Positions 15,919 through 25,434 of a stretch of DNA of 64,000 bases are shown here, in pieces. Position numbers and translations under genes: made by a program. Below the pieces are notes generated by a model. That model was not told the origin of the DNA. It did not search any database and was given only the letters and a program-made list of their open reading frames with translations. The DNA is taken from NCBI RefSeq assembly GCF_042684265.1, contig NZ_JBHULB010000006.1, positions 362,810 to 426,809 of the forward strand. The letters run 5' to 3'. Source of the stretch: Croceitalea marina. Lineage in GTDB: Bacteria > Bacteroidota > Bacteroidia > Flavobacteriales > Flavobacteriaceae. Every line of letters begins with the position of its first letter. The stretch's first letter is position 1.

Positions 15919-18900
15919 ATGAAGAAACATCCAACTTTAAACAATCCCCTTACCCTTATGCTTATCGGGTACGCACTGCTCTCCCCATTATTTTGCCATA
16001 AAGTGGAGGGCCGAGCTACCAACACACCACCCAACGTCGGATATGGGGAAGCGCAGCAGAGTACCATTTCGGGAACGATTACCGATGTCAACGGCCTGCC
16101 CCTTGGTGGGGTGACCATCTTGGTGGGTCAGACTGATGATGGCACAATTTCAACCATGGATGGCACATACAGTATTGCTGCTGAACCCGATGGTGAACTT
16201 CTCTTTTCAGCAATTGGTTTTGAAACCCTTACAATTGCCATCAACGGCAAACAGGTGATAAATGTGACGCTACAGGAGGCAATCACCCAGTTGGACGAGG
16301 TGATACTGAACGCTGGCTATTACACGGTCACCGAGAAAGAACGTACCGGTAATATTGCTACCATCAAGGCAAAGACCATGGAAAAACAACCGGTGAGCAA
16401 TCCATTATCAGCCATGCAGGGGCGTTTATCCGGCGTTGACATCGTCCAGAACACGGGTGTTCCCGGTGGTGGTTTCGATGTTGAAATACGGGGCCGGAAT
16501 TTTATTGATGGGGCCTCAGATCCCTTTTACATTGTTGATGGCGTTCCATTCAGCTCACAAAGCCTGGGCTCATCGAACGTTTCGGGGCAAATACTTGGGG
16601 GAAACATCAGCCCTTTAAATGCCCTAAATCCGAATGATATTGAAAGCATCGAGGTGTTAAAAGACGCTGATGCCACAGCAATTTATGGTTCTAGGGCGGC
16701 AAACGGCGTTGTGCTTATCACCACCAAAAAGGGGAAAACCGGAAAAACACGGTTTGACGCCCATTTCAGTACTTCTTTGGGGAGTGTATCCAATTTCATA
16801 GAGCTGCTCAACACCGAACAGTATTTGGAAATACGCCGGGAAGGAATCGAAAATGATGGTTTCGGTGAGTTTTTAGAGGATCCCTCATTCGATTTTGTTT
16901 GGCCAGATGTTAAATCATGGGATAATGACCGCCAAACAGATTGGCAAAAAAAGCTTATTGGCGGAACAGCTTACAGAAACAATGCTCAGGTCTCGGTTTC
17001 GGGAGGTGGTTCAAACACGCAGTTTTTGGTCAGTGGAGCGTACAATAAAGAAACCACAGTATTTCTTGGGGACGCTAACTACAAAAAAGCTACCCTTCAC
17101 AGCAACCTGAACCACAGCTCTACCGACAAACGTTTCAAATTGAATCTTTCCACCAGCCTCACCAATGAAAGAAATATGCTTCCAAGAACGGACTTTACGA
17201 ATAGGGCCTATACGCTAGAACCCAATGCTCCCGAACTATTGGATGATGAAGGGAATATCAATTGGGAAAACAATACATGGGACAATCCGTTGGCCTCACT
17301 GGAAGAACAATTTGGGGTGACGACCAATACGCTGATTACAAATGCACTGGTATCCTATAAAATCAGACCCAACCTAGAAATTAAAACCAGCTTGGGCTTT
17401 AACAGTTATCGGTTGGATTCTTATCGAACCCTACCCAGTTCGGCAAGAAACCCCAGTCTGGGGTTAACCCCTCAAAACTATGCCTCACTGACTACCAATG
17501 GCTCCAAAAGGAACTCATGGATCGTGGAACCACAGCTGCATTGGAAGAACCAATGGAACTGGATGAAGATGGACTTCTTGATCGGAACGACCTTTCAAGA
17601 AGAGAACACGGAACAGTTCATACAAAGGGGTACGGGCTTTCCCAATGATGAACTTTTACAGAATTTGACGGCTGCCAACACTTTAGAGGTGCTGCAGGAT
17701 TCCGACAGCGAGTATAAGTACAATGCCCTATTTGGACGCTTGAACCTAAAATTCTGGGATAAATATATCCTTAACCTAACCGGGCGCAGGGATGGATCTT
17801 CCCGATTCGGACCGGGAAAACAGTTCGGAAATTTTGGTGCCATAGGTCTGGCATGGTTATTCTCGGAGGAAAATGGCCTTAAAGGAAGCTCCATATTAAG
17901 CTATGGGAAATTACGGGGTAGTTTTGGCGCCACCGGAAGCGACAACATTGGAGATTATAGGTTTTTAGATACGTACAACATTACCGGGTTCGACTATAAC
18001 GGTACTATAATTCTGGAACCAACGGGTATTTTCAATCCCCTCTTTGGCTGGGAGGCCAATAAAAAACTGGAAGCCGCTCTGGAACTCGGTTTCTTTAAGG
18101 ACCGCCTCTTGATCAATACCTCATGGTACAGGAATCGCTCATCGAACCAATTGATCGGAATCCCATTGGCAGCTACGACGGGTTTTCCCGAACTGACGGG
18201 AAATTTTGATGCCACTGTGGAAAATTCGGGATTTGAAGTGGACATTCGTACCGTAAATTTCAAAGCAAAGAACTTCACTTGGTCAACAACTTTAAATCTA
18301 ACGGTTCCCCGAAACAGACTTGTTGCTTTCGATGGATTGGAATCCTCCACCTTTGCCAATCGCTTCATTATAGGTGAGCCCTTAACCATTGTGAGACTTT
18401 ACAATGCCCTGGGCGTAAACGAAGAAACGGGCATTTATGAGTTTGAGGATTACAATGGGGATGGAACCATCAGCAGTTTAGAGGATAGGCAATGGGTAGA
18501 AGATTTTGGACCCCGATTGTTTGGAGGTCTGGGCAATAGCATCAGTTACCGGAACTTAACTTTAAATTTCTTTCTACAGTTTAAAAAACAACTGGCATTC
18601 AATGAATTGAGATTTGGTGCCACTCCGGGGTTTCGAGGCAACTCCAGTACGTTGCTTTTGGATAGATGGCAACAGCCCGGAGACGAAAGCCCGATACAAA
18701 GAGCCTCTGGGGGCTTGGCATTCGAGGAGGATACGGGTTCATTTCAAGAAAGCAGCAATGCTGCCGTCTCCGATGCCTCATTTATACGATTGCGTGATAT
18801 TTCAATCAATTATAAAGTACCTGACCTTAAAATTGGGCTCGACCTCAACGTATACGTACAAGGGCAAAACCTCTTGACCTTTACCAACTACAGGGGTCCT

Positions 18901-18975
18901 GACCCAGAACAACCCTCAAACACCACATTACCCCAGTTACGACAGATTACTCTCGGAATTCAATTAGGCTTTTAA
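15919..18975 (+). CDS. SusC/RagA-family TonB-linked outer-membrane transporter
   Basis: A 1018-residue protein. A signal peptide (about 1-28) is followed by a carboxypeptidase-regulatory-like domain (ISGTITDVNGLPLGGVTILV, about 48-120), then a plug domain with the SusC signatures MQGRLSGVDIVQNTG and IEVLKDADATAIYGSRAANG, and a C-terminal 22-strand barrel ending in the aromatic LGIQLGF. It imports large ligands across the outer membrane with energy from TonB and caps onto SusD. The linked metalloprotease suggests peptide rather than glycan as cargo, which is inference. It starts an operon with susD (15-base gap) and the protease. Confidence 0.93.
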   Translation: MKKHPTLNNPLTLMLIGYALLSPLFCHKVEGRATNTPPNVGYGEAQQSTISGTITDVNGLPLGGVTILVGQTDDGTISTMDGTYSIAAEPDGELLFSAIGFETLTIAINGKQVINVTLQEAITQLDEVILNAGYYTVTEKERTGNIATIKAKTMEKQPVSNPLSAMQGRLSGVDIVQNTGVPGGGFDVEIRGRNFIDGASDPFYIVDGVPFSSQSLGSSNVSGQILGGNISPLNALNPNDIESIEVLKDADATAIYGSRAANGVVLITTKKGKTGKTRFDAHFSTSLGSVSNFIELLNTEQYLEIRREGIENDGFGEFLEDPSFDFVWPDVKSWDNDRQTDWQKKLIGGTAYRNNAQVSVSGGGSNTQFLVSGAYNKETTVFLGDANYKKATLHSNLNHSSTDKRFKLNLSTSLTNERNMLPRTDFTNRAYTLEPNAPELLDDEGNINWENNTWDNPLASLEEQFGVTTNTLITNALVSYKIRPNLEIKTSLGFNSYRLDSYRTLPSSARNPSLGLTPQNYASLTTNGSKRNSWIVEPQLHWKNQWNWMKMDFLIGTTFQEENTEQFIQRGTGFPNDELLQNLTAANTLEVLQDSDSEYKYNALFGRLNLKFWDKYILNLTGRRDGSSRFGPGKQFGNFGAIGLAWLFSEENGLKGSSILSYGKLRGSFGATGSDNIGDYRFLDTYNITGFDYNGTIILEPTGIFNPLFGWEANKKLEAALELGFFKDRLLINTSWYRNRSSNQLIGIPLAATTGFPELTGNFDATVENSGFEVDIRTVNFKAKNFTWSTTLNLTVPRNRLVAFDGLESSTFANRFIIGEPLTIVRLYNALGVNEETGIYEFEDYNGDGTISSLEDRQWVEDFGPRLFGGLGNSISYRNLTLNFFLQFKKQLAFNELRFGATPGFRGNSSTLLLDRWQQPGDESPIQRASGGLAFEEDTGSFQESSNAAVSDASFIRLRDISINYKVPDLKIGLDLNVYVQGQNLLTFTNYRGPDPEQPSNTTLPQLRQITLGIQLGF

Positions 18976-18990
18976 CCAAAATCTTGAAAA

Positions 18991-20424
18991 ATGACATACA
19001 GAACAAAAAACACCATCGGCAACCCACCACGTACCAAAAATTGGTTTGAACGTATATTCAACTCCCCCAATATTACTTTTCTGTTTTTAACACTTGGGCT
19101 TTTCAGTTGTTCCGACTTTGTAGACGTAGGACCACCAAAGAATTTTTTGGTGTCAGAAACTGTATTTGACGATCCAGCGACGGTTGAATCTGCCTTGGCC
19201 AGTATCTATTTTAAAATGCGGGAACAAGGTATGGTTTCTGGAAATTTTGGGGTGACCACAGGTTTGGGCATCTATAGCGACGAATTGGACTACTATGGGT
19301 TCGATGCCGGATACTCACAATTATACCTCCATAACGTTTTGCCAGGCAATGATGTTATCACTGGGTGGTGGGGCCAGGCCTACAACATCATCTATAGTGC
19401 CAACGATATCATAAAAGGCATCGAGAATTCAACTGACCTGACCGCAGCGGAAAAAGACCTGTTCAAAGGACAGGCATTGTTTGTTCGTTGCTATATGCAC
19501 AGCCTTTTGGTCATGTTATATGGCGATGTGCCCTACATCACCACAACCGATTATTTAGAAAATAACGTTGTGGTGCGCGACCCAGAGACAACTGTTGTAA
19601 ATACTATCATATCAGACCTTATTACGGCGGTAGACCTGCTTGAGGGAACTGGACAGAATTCCGCAGAACGGGTGCTTCCCGACGAATGGGCCGCCAAGGC
19701 CTTATTGTCAAGAATGTATCTATGGACAGGAAATTGGGAAGAGGCCACATTCTTAGCGTCTGAACTCATCAATACTTTTATATTGGAAGCGAACCTCGGC
19801 AATGTCTTCCTAAAAGAATCCTCGGAAACCATATGGCAACTGAGGGACGGGGAGAACCCAAAGAATACACAAATAGCGAACCAATTGGTCATCAGGTTCA
19901 TTCCAGGACAGACCTACAGTTTGACCGATAACCTATCGTCGGCCTTTGAAGAAGGTGACCTACGTAAGACCCAATGGACCGATACCATTTCTGATACGGA
20001 CAACACCGTTACCCTAAGGTTTGCCCATAAATACAAGGCTACCCTGAATGAAACGGAATCTTTGGAATACTCCATTCTATTCCGCTTGGCGGAACAATAC
20101 TTGATACGTGCGGAAGCCAGGGCACGAACAGGTGATATTCCTGGGGGTTTACAAGACTTGAATATCATCAGAAATAGGGCGGGATTGCCTGACACTTCCT
20201 TTGCCACCGCAGATGAACTCGTGAACGCCATACTTCAAGAGCGGCGTGTCGAACTTTTTACCGAGCAAGGATTACGTTGGTTTGACCTCAAAAGAACGGC
20301 TACAGCAGTAGAAGCACTAGGGGATTTAAAGATGAACTGGAAGCCAACAAATGTACTGCTTCCCATTCCTGAAACAGAACTTGAGACCAACCCCAATCTC
20401 TTACCGCAGAACCCCGGATATTAA
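18991..20424 (+). CDS. SusD/RagB-family outer-membrane lipoprotein
   Basis: A 477-residue lipoprotein with its lipobox at LFSCSDF (Cys about residue 34). The SusD pattern is clear: early FDDPATVESALASIYF, TPR-like helices, and the C-terminal signatures LIRAEARARTGDIPGGLQDL, NIIRNRAGLP and LQERRVELFTEQGLRWFDLK. The last residues LPIPETELETNPNL-x-QNPGY are the family ending. It forms the lid of the SusC barrel and binds the ligand at the cell surface. It is spaced 15 bases from susC and its stop overlaps the next possible start. Confidence 0.93.
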   Translation: MTYRTKNTIGNPPRTKNWFERIFNSPNITFLFLTLGLFSCSDFVDVGPPKNFLVSETVFDDPATVESALASIYFKMREQGMVSGNFGVTTGLGIYSDELDYYGFDAGYSQLYLHNVLPGNDVITGWWGQAYNIIYSANDIIKGIENSTDLTAAEKDLFKGQALFVRCYMHSLLVMLYGDVPYITTTDYLENNVVVRDPETTVVNTIISDLITAVDLLEGTGQNSAERVLPDEWAAKALLSRMYLWTGNWEEATFLASELINTFILEANLGNVFLKESSETIWQLRDGENPKNTQIANQLVIRFIPGQTYSLTDNLSSAFEEGDLRKTQWTDTISDTDNTVTLRFAHKYKATLNETESLEYSILFRLAEQYLIRAEARARTGDIPGGLQDLNIIRNRAGLPDTSFATADELVNAILQERRVELFTEQGLRWFDLKRTATAVEALGDLKMNWKPTNVLLPIPETELETNPNLLPQNPGY

Positions 20425-20504
20425 TGGATTCTGCATGGCACCAACATTTTGCAAAATCAGGAGCATATTACTTCCCCTTCTCGCTTCAAAATAAATTCAA
20501 CATC

Positions 20505-22823
20505 ATGAAGAACGTCATTATAAGTTGCTTTTTCTTTCTGTATGCCTTGGCGTACCCGTCCAAAGGTGTTATGCTAACCAAGGGAGACGCCAAAACCTTG
20601 GAATCGATTGACAGCAAGACTTTTTTAACCACTTTCATTGAAGGGGACCAACTTTATTTACAGGTTCCCGAACACCTGCTTGAAAAGCCCATGCTCTTCG
20701 TTCGTTACGAAGAAAAGTATATGCGCAAATATATGCAGGTGGTCTGGTCACGGCATAGGAACAACCTGATCTTAAAGTCTCAGAGCGTTCGATCCACATC
20801 AGGAATAATCATACCCTTTAAAAGAAAACTTCCTTTACTGGACAACATTCTGGCCGTATTTCCGCTGGAAAACAAAAATGAAAACCAAAGTGGCCATTGC
20901 ATAAATATCACGAAGCTTGTATTGGGAATGGATATCGAATGGCCCCAATGGCCCTCTGGTTTTACAGGTAGTCCCATTCCCCAGATTTCCTTGCTTCTTG
21001 GCTCCAAGGACTTTGACCGCGAGGTCATCATCAAAACCCGGCGTGGTGTCATTAGGGACGGATCTAAAATCTCCTTCCCCATTTATTTCGGATTCTGTGC
21101 CTTAGGGAAACCCATGAAAGCAAGACGCTACGATTATCGCATGGGGTTTTGGAACGAAGAGGTGTTCGGTATCGATTTTGGGATTGATAACGATGGCACC
21201 AAAAACGATATTGCCAATATTTCCCGTTGGCGCCTTGAAAAGAAATACAGCGACCAAAAATTAAGTGTGCCGATAAAACCCATAACGTTTCTGATGGCTC
21301 CGGAAATTCCCAAAAAGTGGAGGCCTTATATCAAGGCAGGCATAGAGGAGTGGCTTCCAGCATTTGAGGCTGCGGGATTCAAGGATGCCATCTTGGTTCG
21401 GGAGATGGATAGTCTTAGCGATTGGGAAAGGAACAGCATTAACAACAATATCGTGTATTGGTCGCAGGAAAAATATTTTAGAGGCAGCGAAAAGGAGGAA
21501 TATGGAGGGAAACCATCGGATATAAAAGACTACAGAACCGGGGAGATATTAAGGTGTGATATCATTTTAGAGGCATCACGTCAAAATTATGAGGATAGGT
21601 ACTTTACCAGATTGGCCCCTTTGGATAAAAGGGCACAAAAATTTCCCTTACCGGATGCGTTGTTAGGAAGGATGTACCAATGCCTAGCCGCACACGAAAC
21701 GGGACATGCTTTTGGAATCATGGACAGCAACTTTGGGGAATTCAGCTATCCCGTTGAAAAGATGAACGATATCAACTGGTTGGAAACCATGGGATATACC
21801 CCAAGCATTATGAACTATACCAGGCCCAATAACATCCCACAACCAGAGGATAGCATACCGCCTTCGTTATTAATTCAAAAAGTAGGGCCAACCGATATCT
21901 ACAATATCCAATGGGGTTACACGGAATTTTCAGAAGGAACGGACGAGGAAGCTGCATTGGAGCACCTTGTTCGATTGCAGGATTCCGTTCCATGGTACCG
22001 TTACAATAATGGTCAGTATGAGGTTATCGGTCCCGCCGAAACCAATGAGGTCGTTGAGACGAATGACCCTGTGAAGAGTACCCAATTGGCATTGAAGAAT
22101 GTGAAGCGGGTTATTGAACTCCTACCTCAAGCATGCCATGAACAAAACGACAATGTTAGATTGGAGCGACTATATCACAAAACCTTGGAACTATGGTATA
22201 AGCATATGCGCCACGTCACCTCATTAATCGGGGGCTATCATATCCACTACAAATCCTTGAACCAACCTGGCAACATTTATACCCCCTTGGGTTTGGGGAC
22301 CCAAGAAGAAGCCCTTGAATTTTTAATTGAACAAACGTTCAATCCTCCCAAATGGTTGACCAGACCAGACTTTAGCCTTCGAATTAATTATAGCAGTCAT
22401 CCAGATAAAATATTGGCTTTCCAACAACAACTATTGTTCGAGCTATTACGACCCCAAAGGATGAAACGTCTAGAATATATGGAAACCCTTGAGGGTTATG
22501 ACCGTTTACTTAAGAACTATCTAACAACACTACAGTCCGGAATATTTAAGGAGCTAAAGATTGGTACGGAACCTATTGACCGAAGAAAGCAGGAAATCCA
22601 AATGACCTATTTAGATAAAATGAAATCTATATTGGAACAGGAACGAATGAACATTGATTCCAACAGTAAGGCCATGGACTATACCGATTATTCAAAGGGC
22701 ATATTGATGGGCCAACTAATAATCCTAAAGGAAGCTGTTGAAAACACCATGGAAAGAGAGGAAAACGTTTTTTCCAAAGGTCACTGGAAGCTTTGCCTAA
22801 AAAAAATAAACGAGATGTTATAA
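20505..22823 (+). CDS. Exported zinc metalloprotease (DUF5117/DUF5118 type)
   Basis: The ATG at 20505 is chosen because it begins a signal peptide (MKNVIISCFFFLYALAYPSK); an in-frame ATG at 20424 lacks one. The chain of about 772 residues has DUF5117-type sequence early (RYEEKYMRKYMQVVW, FPLENKNENQSGHCINITK) and a gluzincin-like site AAHETGHAFGI (HEXXH, near 21690), followed by ETMGYTPSIMNYTRPN, whose SIMNY Met-turn is typical. It should cut peptides in the periplasm or at the surface. It is in one operon with the SusC/SusD pair, pointing to uptake or processing of peptides. Confidence 0.88.
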   Translation: MKNVIISCFFFLYALAYPSKGVMLTKGDAKTLESIDSKTFLTTFIEGDQLYLQVPEHLLEKPMLFVRYEEKYMRKYMQVVWSRHRNNLILKSQSVRSTSGIIIPFKRKLPLLDNILAVFPLENKNENQSGHCINITKLVLGMDIEWPQWPSGFTGSPIPQISLLLGSKDFDREVIIKTRRGVIRDGSKISFPIYFGFCALGKPMKARRYDYRMGFWNEEVFGIDFGIDNDGTKNDIANISRWRLEKKYSDQKLSVPIKPITFLMAPEIPKKWRPYIKAGIEEWLPAFEAAGFKDAILVREMDSLSDWERNSINNNIVYWSQEKYFRGSEKEEYGGKPSDIKDYRTGEILRCDIILEASRQNYEDRYFTRLAPLDKRAQKFPLPDALLGRMYQCLAAHETGHAFGIMDSNFGEFSYPVEKMNDINWLETMGYTPSIMNYTRPNNIPQPEDSIPPSLLIQKVGPTDIYNIQWGYTEFSEGTDEEAALEHLVRLQDSVPWYRYNNGQYEVIGPAETNEVVETNDPVKSTQLALKNVKRVIELLPQACHEQNDNVRLERLYHKTLELWYKHMRHVTSLIGGYHIHYKSLNQPGNIYTPLGLGTQEEALEFLIEQTFNPPKWLTRPDFSLRINYSSHPDKILAFQQQLLFELLRPQRMKRLEYMETLEGYDRLLKNYLTTLQSGIFKELKIGTEPIDRRKQEIQMTYLDKMKSILEQERMNIDSNSKAMDYTDYSKGILMGQLIILKEAVENTMEREENVFSKGHWKLCLKKINEML

Positions 22824-22923
22824 CCATTTCACCAAGCTTTTCAAGGAAGGCTTTGAAAAGAAACCATGTGTTGGAATTCGTGCGATGACCGGACATGGCG
22901 ATTTTGTTAATTTGAATTAGTTA

Positions 22924-22952
22924 AAAAGGTGCCTTGTTCCAAGGCACCTTTT
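22924..22952. terminator. Strong bidirectional terminator
   Basis: A 13-bp perfect stem (AAAAGGTGCCTTG at 22924-22936 and CAAGGCACCTTTT at 22940-22952) with a 3-base loop. T-runs lie on both strands. It sits between the convergent metalloprotease gene and the DUF6520 gene and would end both. Confidence 0.85.
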
Positions 22953-22979
22953 CATTTTGACGACCAAAAGGGTTTAGCA

Positions 22980-23222
22980 TCAGTTTTTACGCAATTCAGT
23001 AGATAATGCAGGTTCGGCGTACAATTGATACCCGTTGAACTGACATGCAATCTGACCGCCCTGTCCACATTCACTTCCTACCATGGTGGACTGCACTCCT
23101 AGAATCGGATGGTTGTAATAGGCTATTTGACTAGCCGTTTCTCCTTCCGAAGCAAAAGCAAAGCTAAAGGCCAATACAATGGCGAAAGCTGGCAACATAA
23201 ATTTAATCAACTTAGTTTTCAT
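22980..23222 (-). CDS. DUF6520-family small exported peptide
   Basis: An 80-residue precursor with a signal peptide typical of DUF6520 (MKTKLIKFMLPAFAIVLAFS followed by FAFASEGE). The mature part is about 55 residues with two cysteines in ECGQGGQIACQFNGYQLY. The family is small, flavobacterial and of unknown role. Its neighbours, a MauE/DoxX membrane protein and, across a shared terminator, a SusCD-protease operon, make it a candidate secreted peptide whose disulfide could be handled by the MauE-type protein. That link is inference. Confidence 0.8.
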   Translation of the reverse strand: MKTKLIKFMLPAFAIVLAFSFAFASEGETASQIAYYNHPILGVQSTMVGSECGQGGQIACQFNGYQLYAEPALSTELRKN

Positions 23223-23282
23223 ACGATAACATTTAAATATTAATACCTACTCTTTTTTACAGGTTTTCGGCTTACCCTGTTA

Positions 23283-23732
23283 CTACGCAGTATTCTGTTT
23301 TAGGTTGATACCGTGTCTTTTGGAACAATAGATTCCTACTAATGCAACTGCCAGTAAGACCGCATTGAAAAAGATGTGATTGTTCCATCCCAAACCGGAA
23401 AACACTCCCAGGCAAGAACAAGGGACAACATCACTAAAATTCAAGATGGATAAAAGATAAATCGTGTAAATGCTTATTAGGCCAAAACCACCCCATAGCC
23501 CTTGAAGCCTAAACTTTTTTGCGAACAATAAGAACGAAACTACAAGTTCGCAAACGAGTACCACAGAAGCCATGATTGCTGAATAGTTCCTTAAAACGGT
23601 GGGCTCTGTCAATTGGGAACTAAATTCGCGATAGTTTAACAGCTTGATGGTAGCCGCATACAAAAACAGCGCACCAAATAGCATGCTTATACCATAAGGG
23701 GTTACTTGCTTTAACTTTTGCATTTGAATCAT
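23283..23732 (-). CDS. MauE/DoxX-family redox-associated membrane protein
   Basis: A 149-residue protein with four membrane helices. It carries LFLYAATIKLLNYREFSSQL in the first, an ILNFSDVVPCSCLGVFSGLG loop with a C-x-C pair, and WNNHIFFNAVLLAVALVGIY near the end. This is the layout of MauE/DoxX proteins, which pass electrons or handle disulfides at the membrane. It lies 60 bases upstream of the DUF6520 gene on the same strand, so the two are likely co-transcribed. Confidence 0.82.
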   Translation of the reverse strand: MIQMQKLKQVTPYGISMLFGALFLYAATIKLLNYREFSSQLTEPTVLRNYSAIMASVVLVCELVVSFLLFAKKFRLQGLWGGFGLISIYTIYLLSILNFSDVVPCSCLGVFSGLGWNNHIFFNAVLLAVALVGIYCSKRHGINLKQNTA

Positions 23733-23819
23733 ATCATTTGTGCTGATATGATAAAAATAGCGGTCGCTATTTACTTGTGAAGGATTGTTTGATATCCAAC
23801 AGGAATTGACCAGGGCAAT

Positions 23820-24803
23820 TCATTTATCGCGTTCTTTTCTAGAGATTTTTCTTAGTTCACTGGGTGCATAACCATAGGTTTTCTTATACACCCTTGAAAA
23901 ATGTGGTATACTTTTAAATCCTGTTTTATAAGCAATGGTCTTTATGGTAAAATCGGTAAACTCAATCAACATCTTTGCTTTCCGTAATCTTTCCCGTAGC
24001 AAAAAACGGTATACACTTGTTCCGAACAGCTCTTTAAAACCATATTTAAGTTTAAATTCATTGGTGCCCAATTGCAATGCGAATTCTCGCAGTGAAGGCA
24101 GATCTTTCTCAAGGTTATTGAGGATAAGATTTCTTCCCTCCCTTATTTTTCGGATATCCTCGAAACTCAGTTTTGGACGATTCTTTGTCGTCTTCAAACC
24201 TCCGGCCTCAATCGCTGTTTTCTTTTCTTTGCTGGATATGACATCCTTCTTTTGAAGCTCGTCCCGCTCGGAGCGGTCGTTTGAAAAAAGCACAACGGTA
24301 ATCCAAAACCCACAAGTATCACCGCCTTTCCCCTCGCAACAACCGACATGACATGTATGAGGCAGTAAAAGTCCTTCCTTAGAAACAAAGGTGAGGTTCA
24401 ACGAAGTTTCACAAAGCCCTTTCGAGGCCGCTTTCTTAAAAAACTTGACCCATACCTTTTTAGATTTCATATCGAGGAATGTATCGAAAGGTTGACCTAT
24501 TAAGTCTTCTTTTAAATAGGACAATGTCAACGATGTATTCTTATTGACCCCTTTAATGACCCCCTGCAAATCCAACAGAAAATTGAGCTGTATCAAATAC
24601 TTTGCAATACCGTTCGTATTGGCATATCCCTGATGTATTAGGATTTCCTGAACCTCTTCGGCCAACATGTTCAAAACAAGGGTCATGGACTCTAGGCTAT
24701 CATTTTCGTTGGAACGTTCCAACCTGTAGAAAAAATTACCGCTGGCCATTTCCATCAACATTTTGTTGATTCGGTCCAGCGTTATTTTTTGCAATTTTTC
24801 CAT
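23820..24803 (-). CDS. HAMP/PAS-containing AraC-family regulator
   Basis: The ATG at 24803 is preferred to a GTG 30 bases upstream. The chain of about 327 residues has a HAMP-like helix pair (about 10-60), a PAS domain (about 70-185: FLLDLQGVIKGVNKNTSLTL) with a Cys-rich loop HVGCCEGKGGDTC, and two AraC-type HTH motifs at the C-terminus (LREFALQLGTNEFKLKYGFK and IKTIAYKTGFKSIPHFSRVY). It has no membrane segment, so it senses a cytosolic signal, perhaps redox or metal through the cysteines. Four TAAAGG-like boxes upstream of the 25435 gene are possible targets. Confidence 0.85.
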   Translation of the reverse strand: MEKLQKITLDRINKMLMEMASGNFFYRLERSNENDSLESMTLVLNMLAEEVQEILIHQGYANTNGIAKYLIQLNFLLDLQGVIKGVNKNTSLTLSYLKEDLIGQPFDTFLDMKSKKVWVKFFKKAASKGLCETSLNLTFVSKEGLLLPHTCHVGCCEGKGGDTCGFWITVVLFSNDRSERDELQKKDVISSKEKKTAIEAGGLKTTKNRPKLSFEDIRKIREGRNLILNNLEKDLPSLREFALQLGTNEFKLKYGFKELFGTSVYRFLLRERLRKAKMLIEFTDFTIKTIAYKTGFKSIPHFSRVYKKTYGYAPSELRKISRKERDK

Positions 24804-24855
24804 AGTTTTTGTCACCCCTCTATAAAGTTTCACTGACCCCAGCCAACAATTTCAT

Positions 24856-25230
24856 CTATTCATTTTCAAGAAGGAATAGTCTGGCATCCTCTGCACTAAA
24901 GAAAACTTTTGAAGGTATAGGCGGGTTAGTGATTCGCAAATAAAATTCAGATATAGCTTTTGAAATTGTTGGCTCAATGAGATAGGCTACCTTGGTAACC
25001 ATAGTCGACCCTTCAATGGCGAGATAGTCCCTTGCCGGTTTATCCACTTCATAAATACCCCGTATATCGCACAAGACTTTATAGGAGAGCCCTTCTTGTA
25101 ACCTTAGGCGATCTTGCACAATTCGCACTGCTGCAGGTAAATCTATGGTCACCTTTGATTTGTAAACGATATGCAAAATACTTTCTTGAATATGGTATGT
25201 GGCATATTCATTTTCTTTAAAGGAAGTCAT
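24856..25230 (-). CDS. STAS-like DUF7793 protein
   Basis: A 124-residue protein with the SpoIIAA/STAS-like pattern of DUF7793: beta strands around YATYHIQESILHIVY, then a helix LPAAVRIVQDRLRLQEG, SYKVLCDIRGIYEVDKPARD and a C-terminal FFSAEDARLFLLENE. Such proteins in flavobacteria often sit by regulators. It lies 53 bases upstream of the AraC-type gene on the same strand and is likely co-transcribed with it, perhaps as an anti-sigma-like partner. Function unproven. Confidence 0.65.
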   Translation of the reverse strand: MTSFKENEYATYHIQESILHIVYKSKVTIDLPAAVRIVQDRLRLQEGLSYKVLCDIRGIYEVDKPARDYLAIEGSTMVTKVAYLIEPTISKAISEFYLRITNPPIPSKVFFSAEDARLFLLENE

Positions 25231-25288
25231 TAAAATAGAAAACTGGTTAATACCTTAAAGTTAATAAATCATAAACTGTTAAATTGAC

Positions 25289-25426
25289 TAAAGTTTTGAT
25301 GTTTATTGATTCAAAGGGAAATAAATCTTAATCATAAAGGATTATAATTTTACTCTAAAGGATTTTAGAATGCACTAAAAAACTATTTTCCTACAAATAC
25401 TATTACATTTTACTTCACAGTAAAAT
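25289..25426. promoter_or_regulatory. Repeated TAAAGG boxes and an inverted repeat upstream of the 25435 gene
   Basis: Two identical TAAAGGATT boxes lie at 25335 and 25356, spaced 21 bases (two helical turns). Weaker relatives lie upstream at 25289 (TAAAGTTTT) and 25312 (CAAAGGGAA). Direct repeats spaced by two turns are typical of AraC-type regulators, and one is encoded next door. A separate perfect inverted repeat, ATTTTACT-TCAC-AGTAAAAT, at 25407-25426 overlaps the leader just before the start codon. Confidence 0.5.
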
Positions 25427-25434
25427 TTAGTGGT

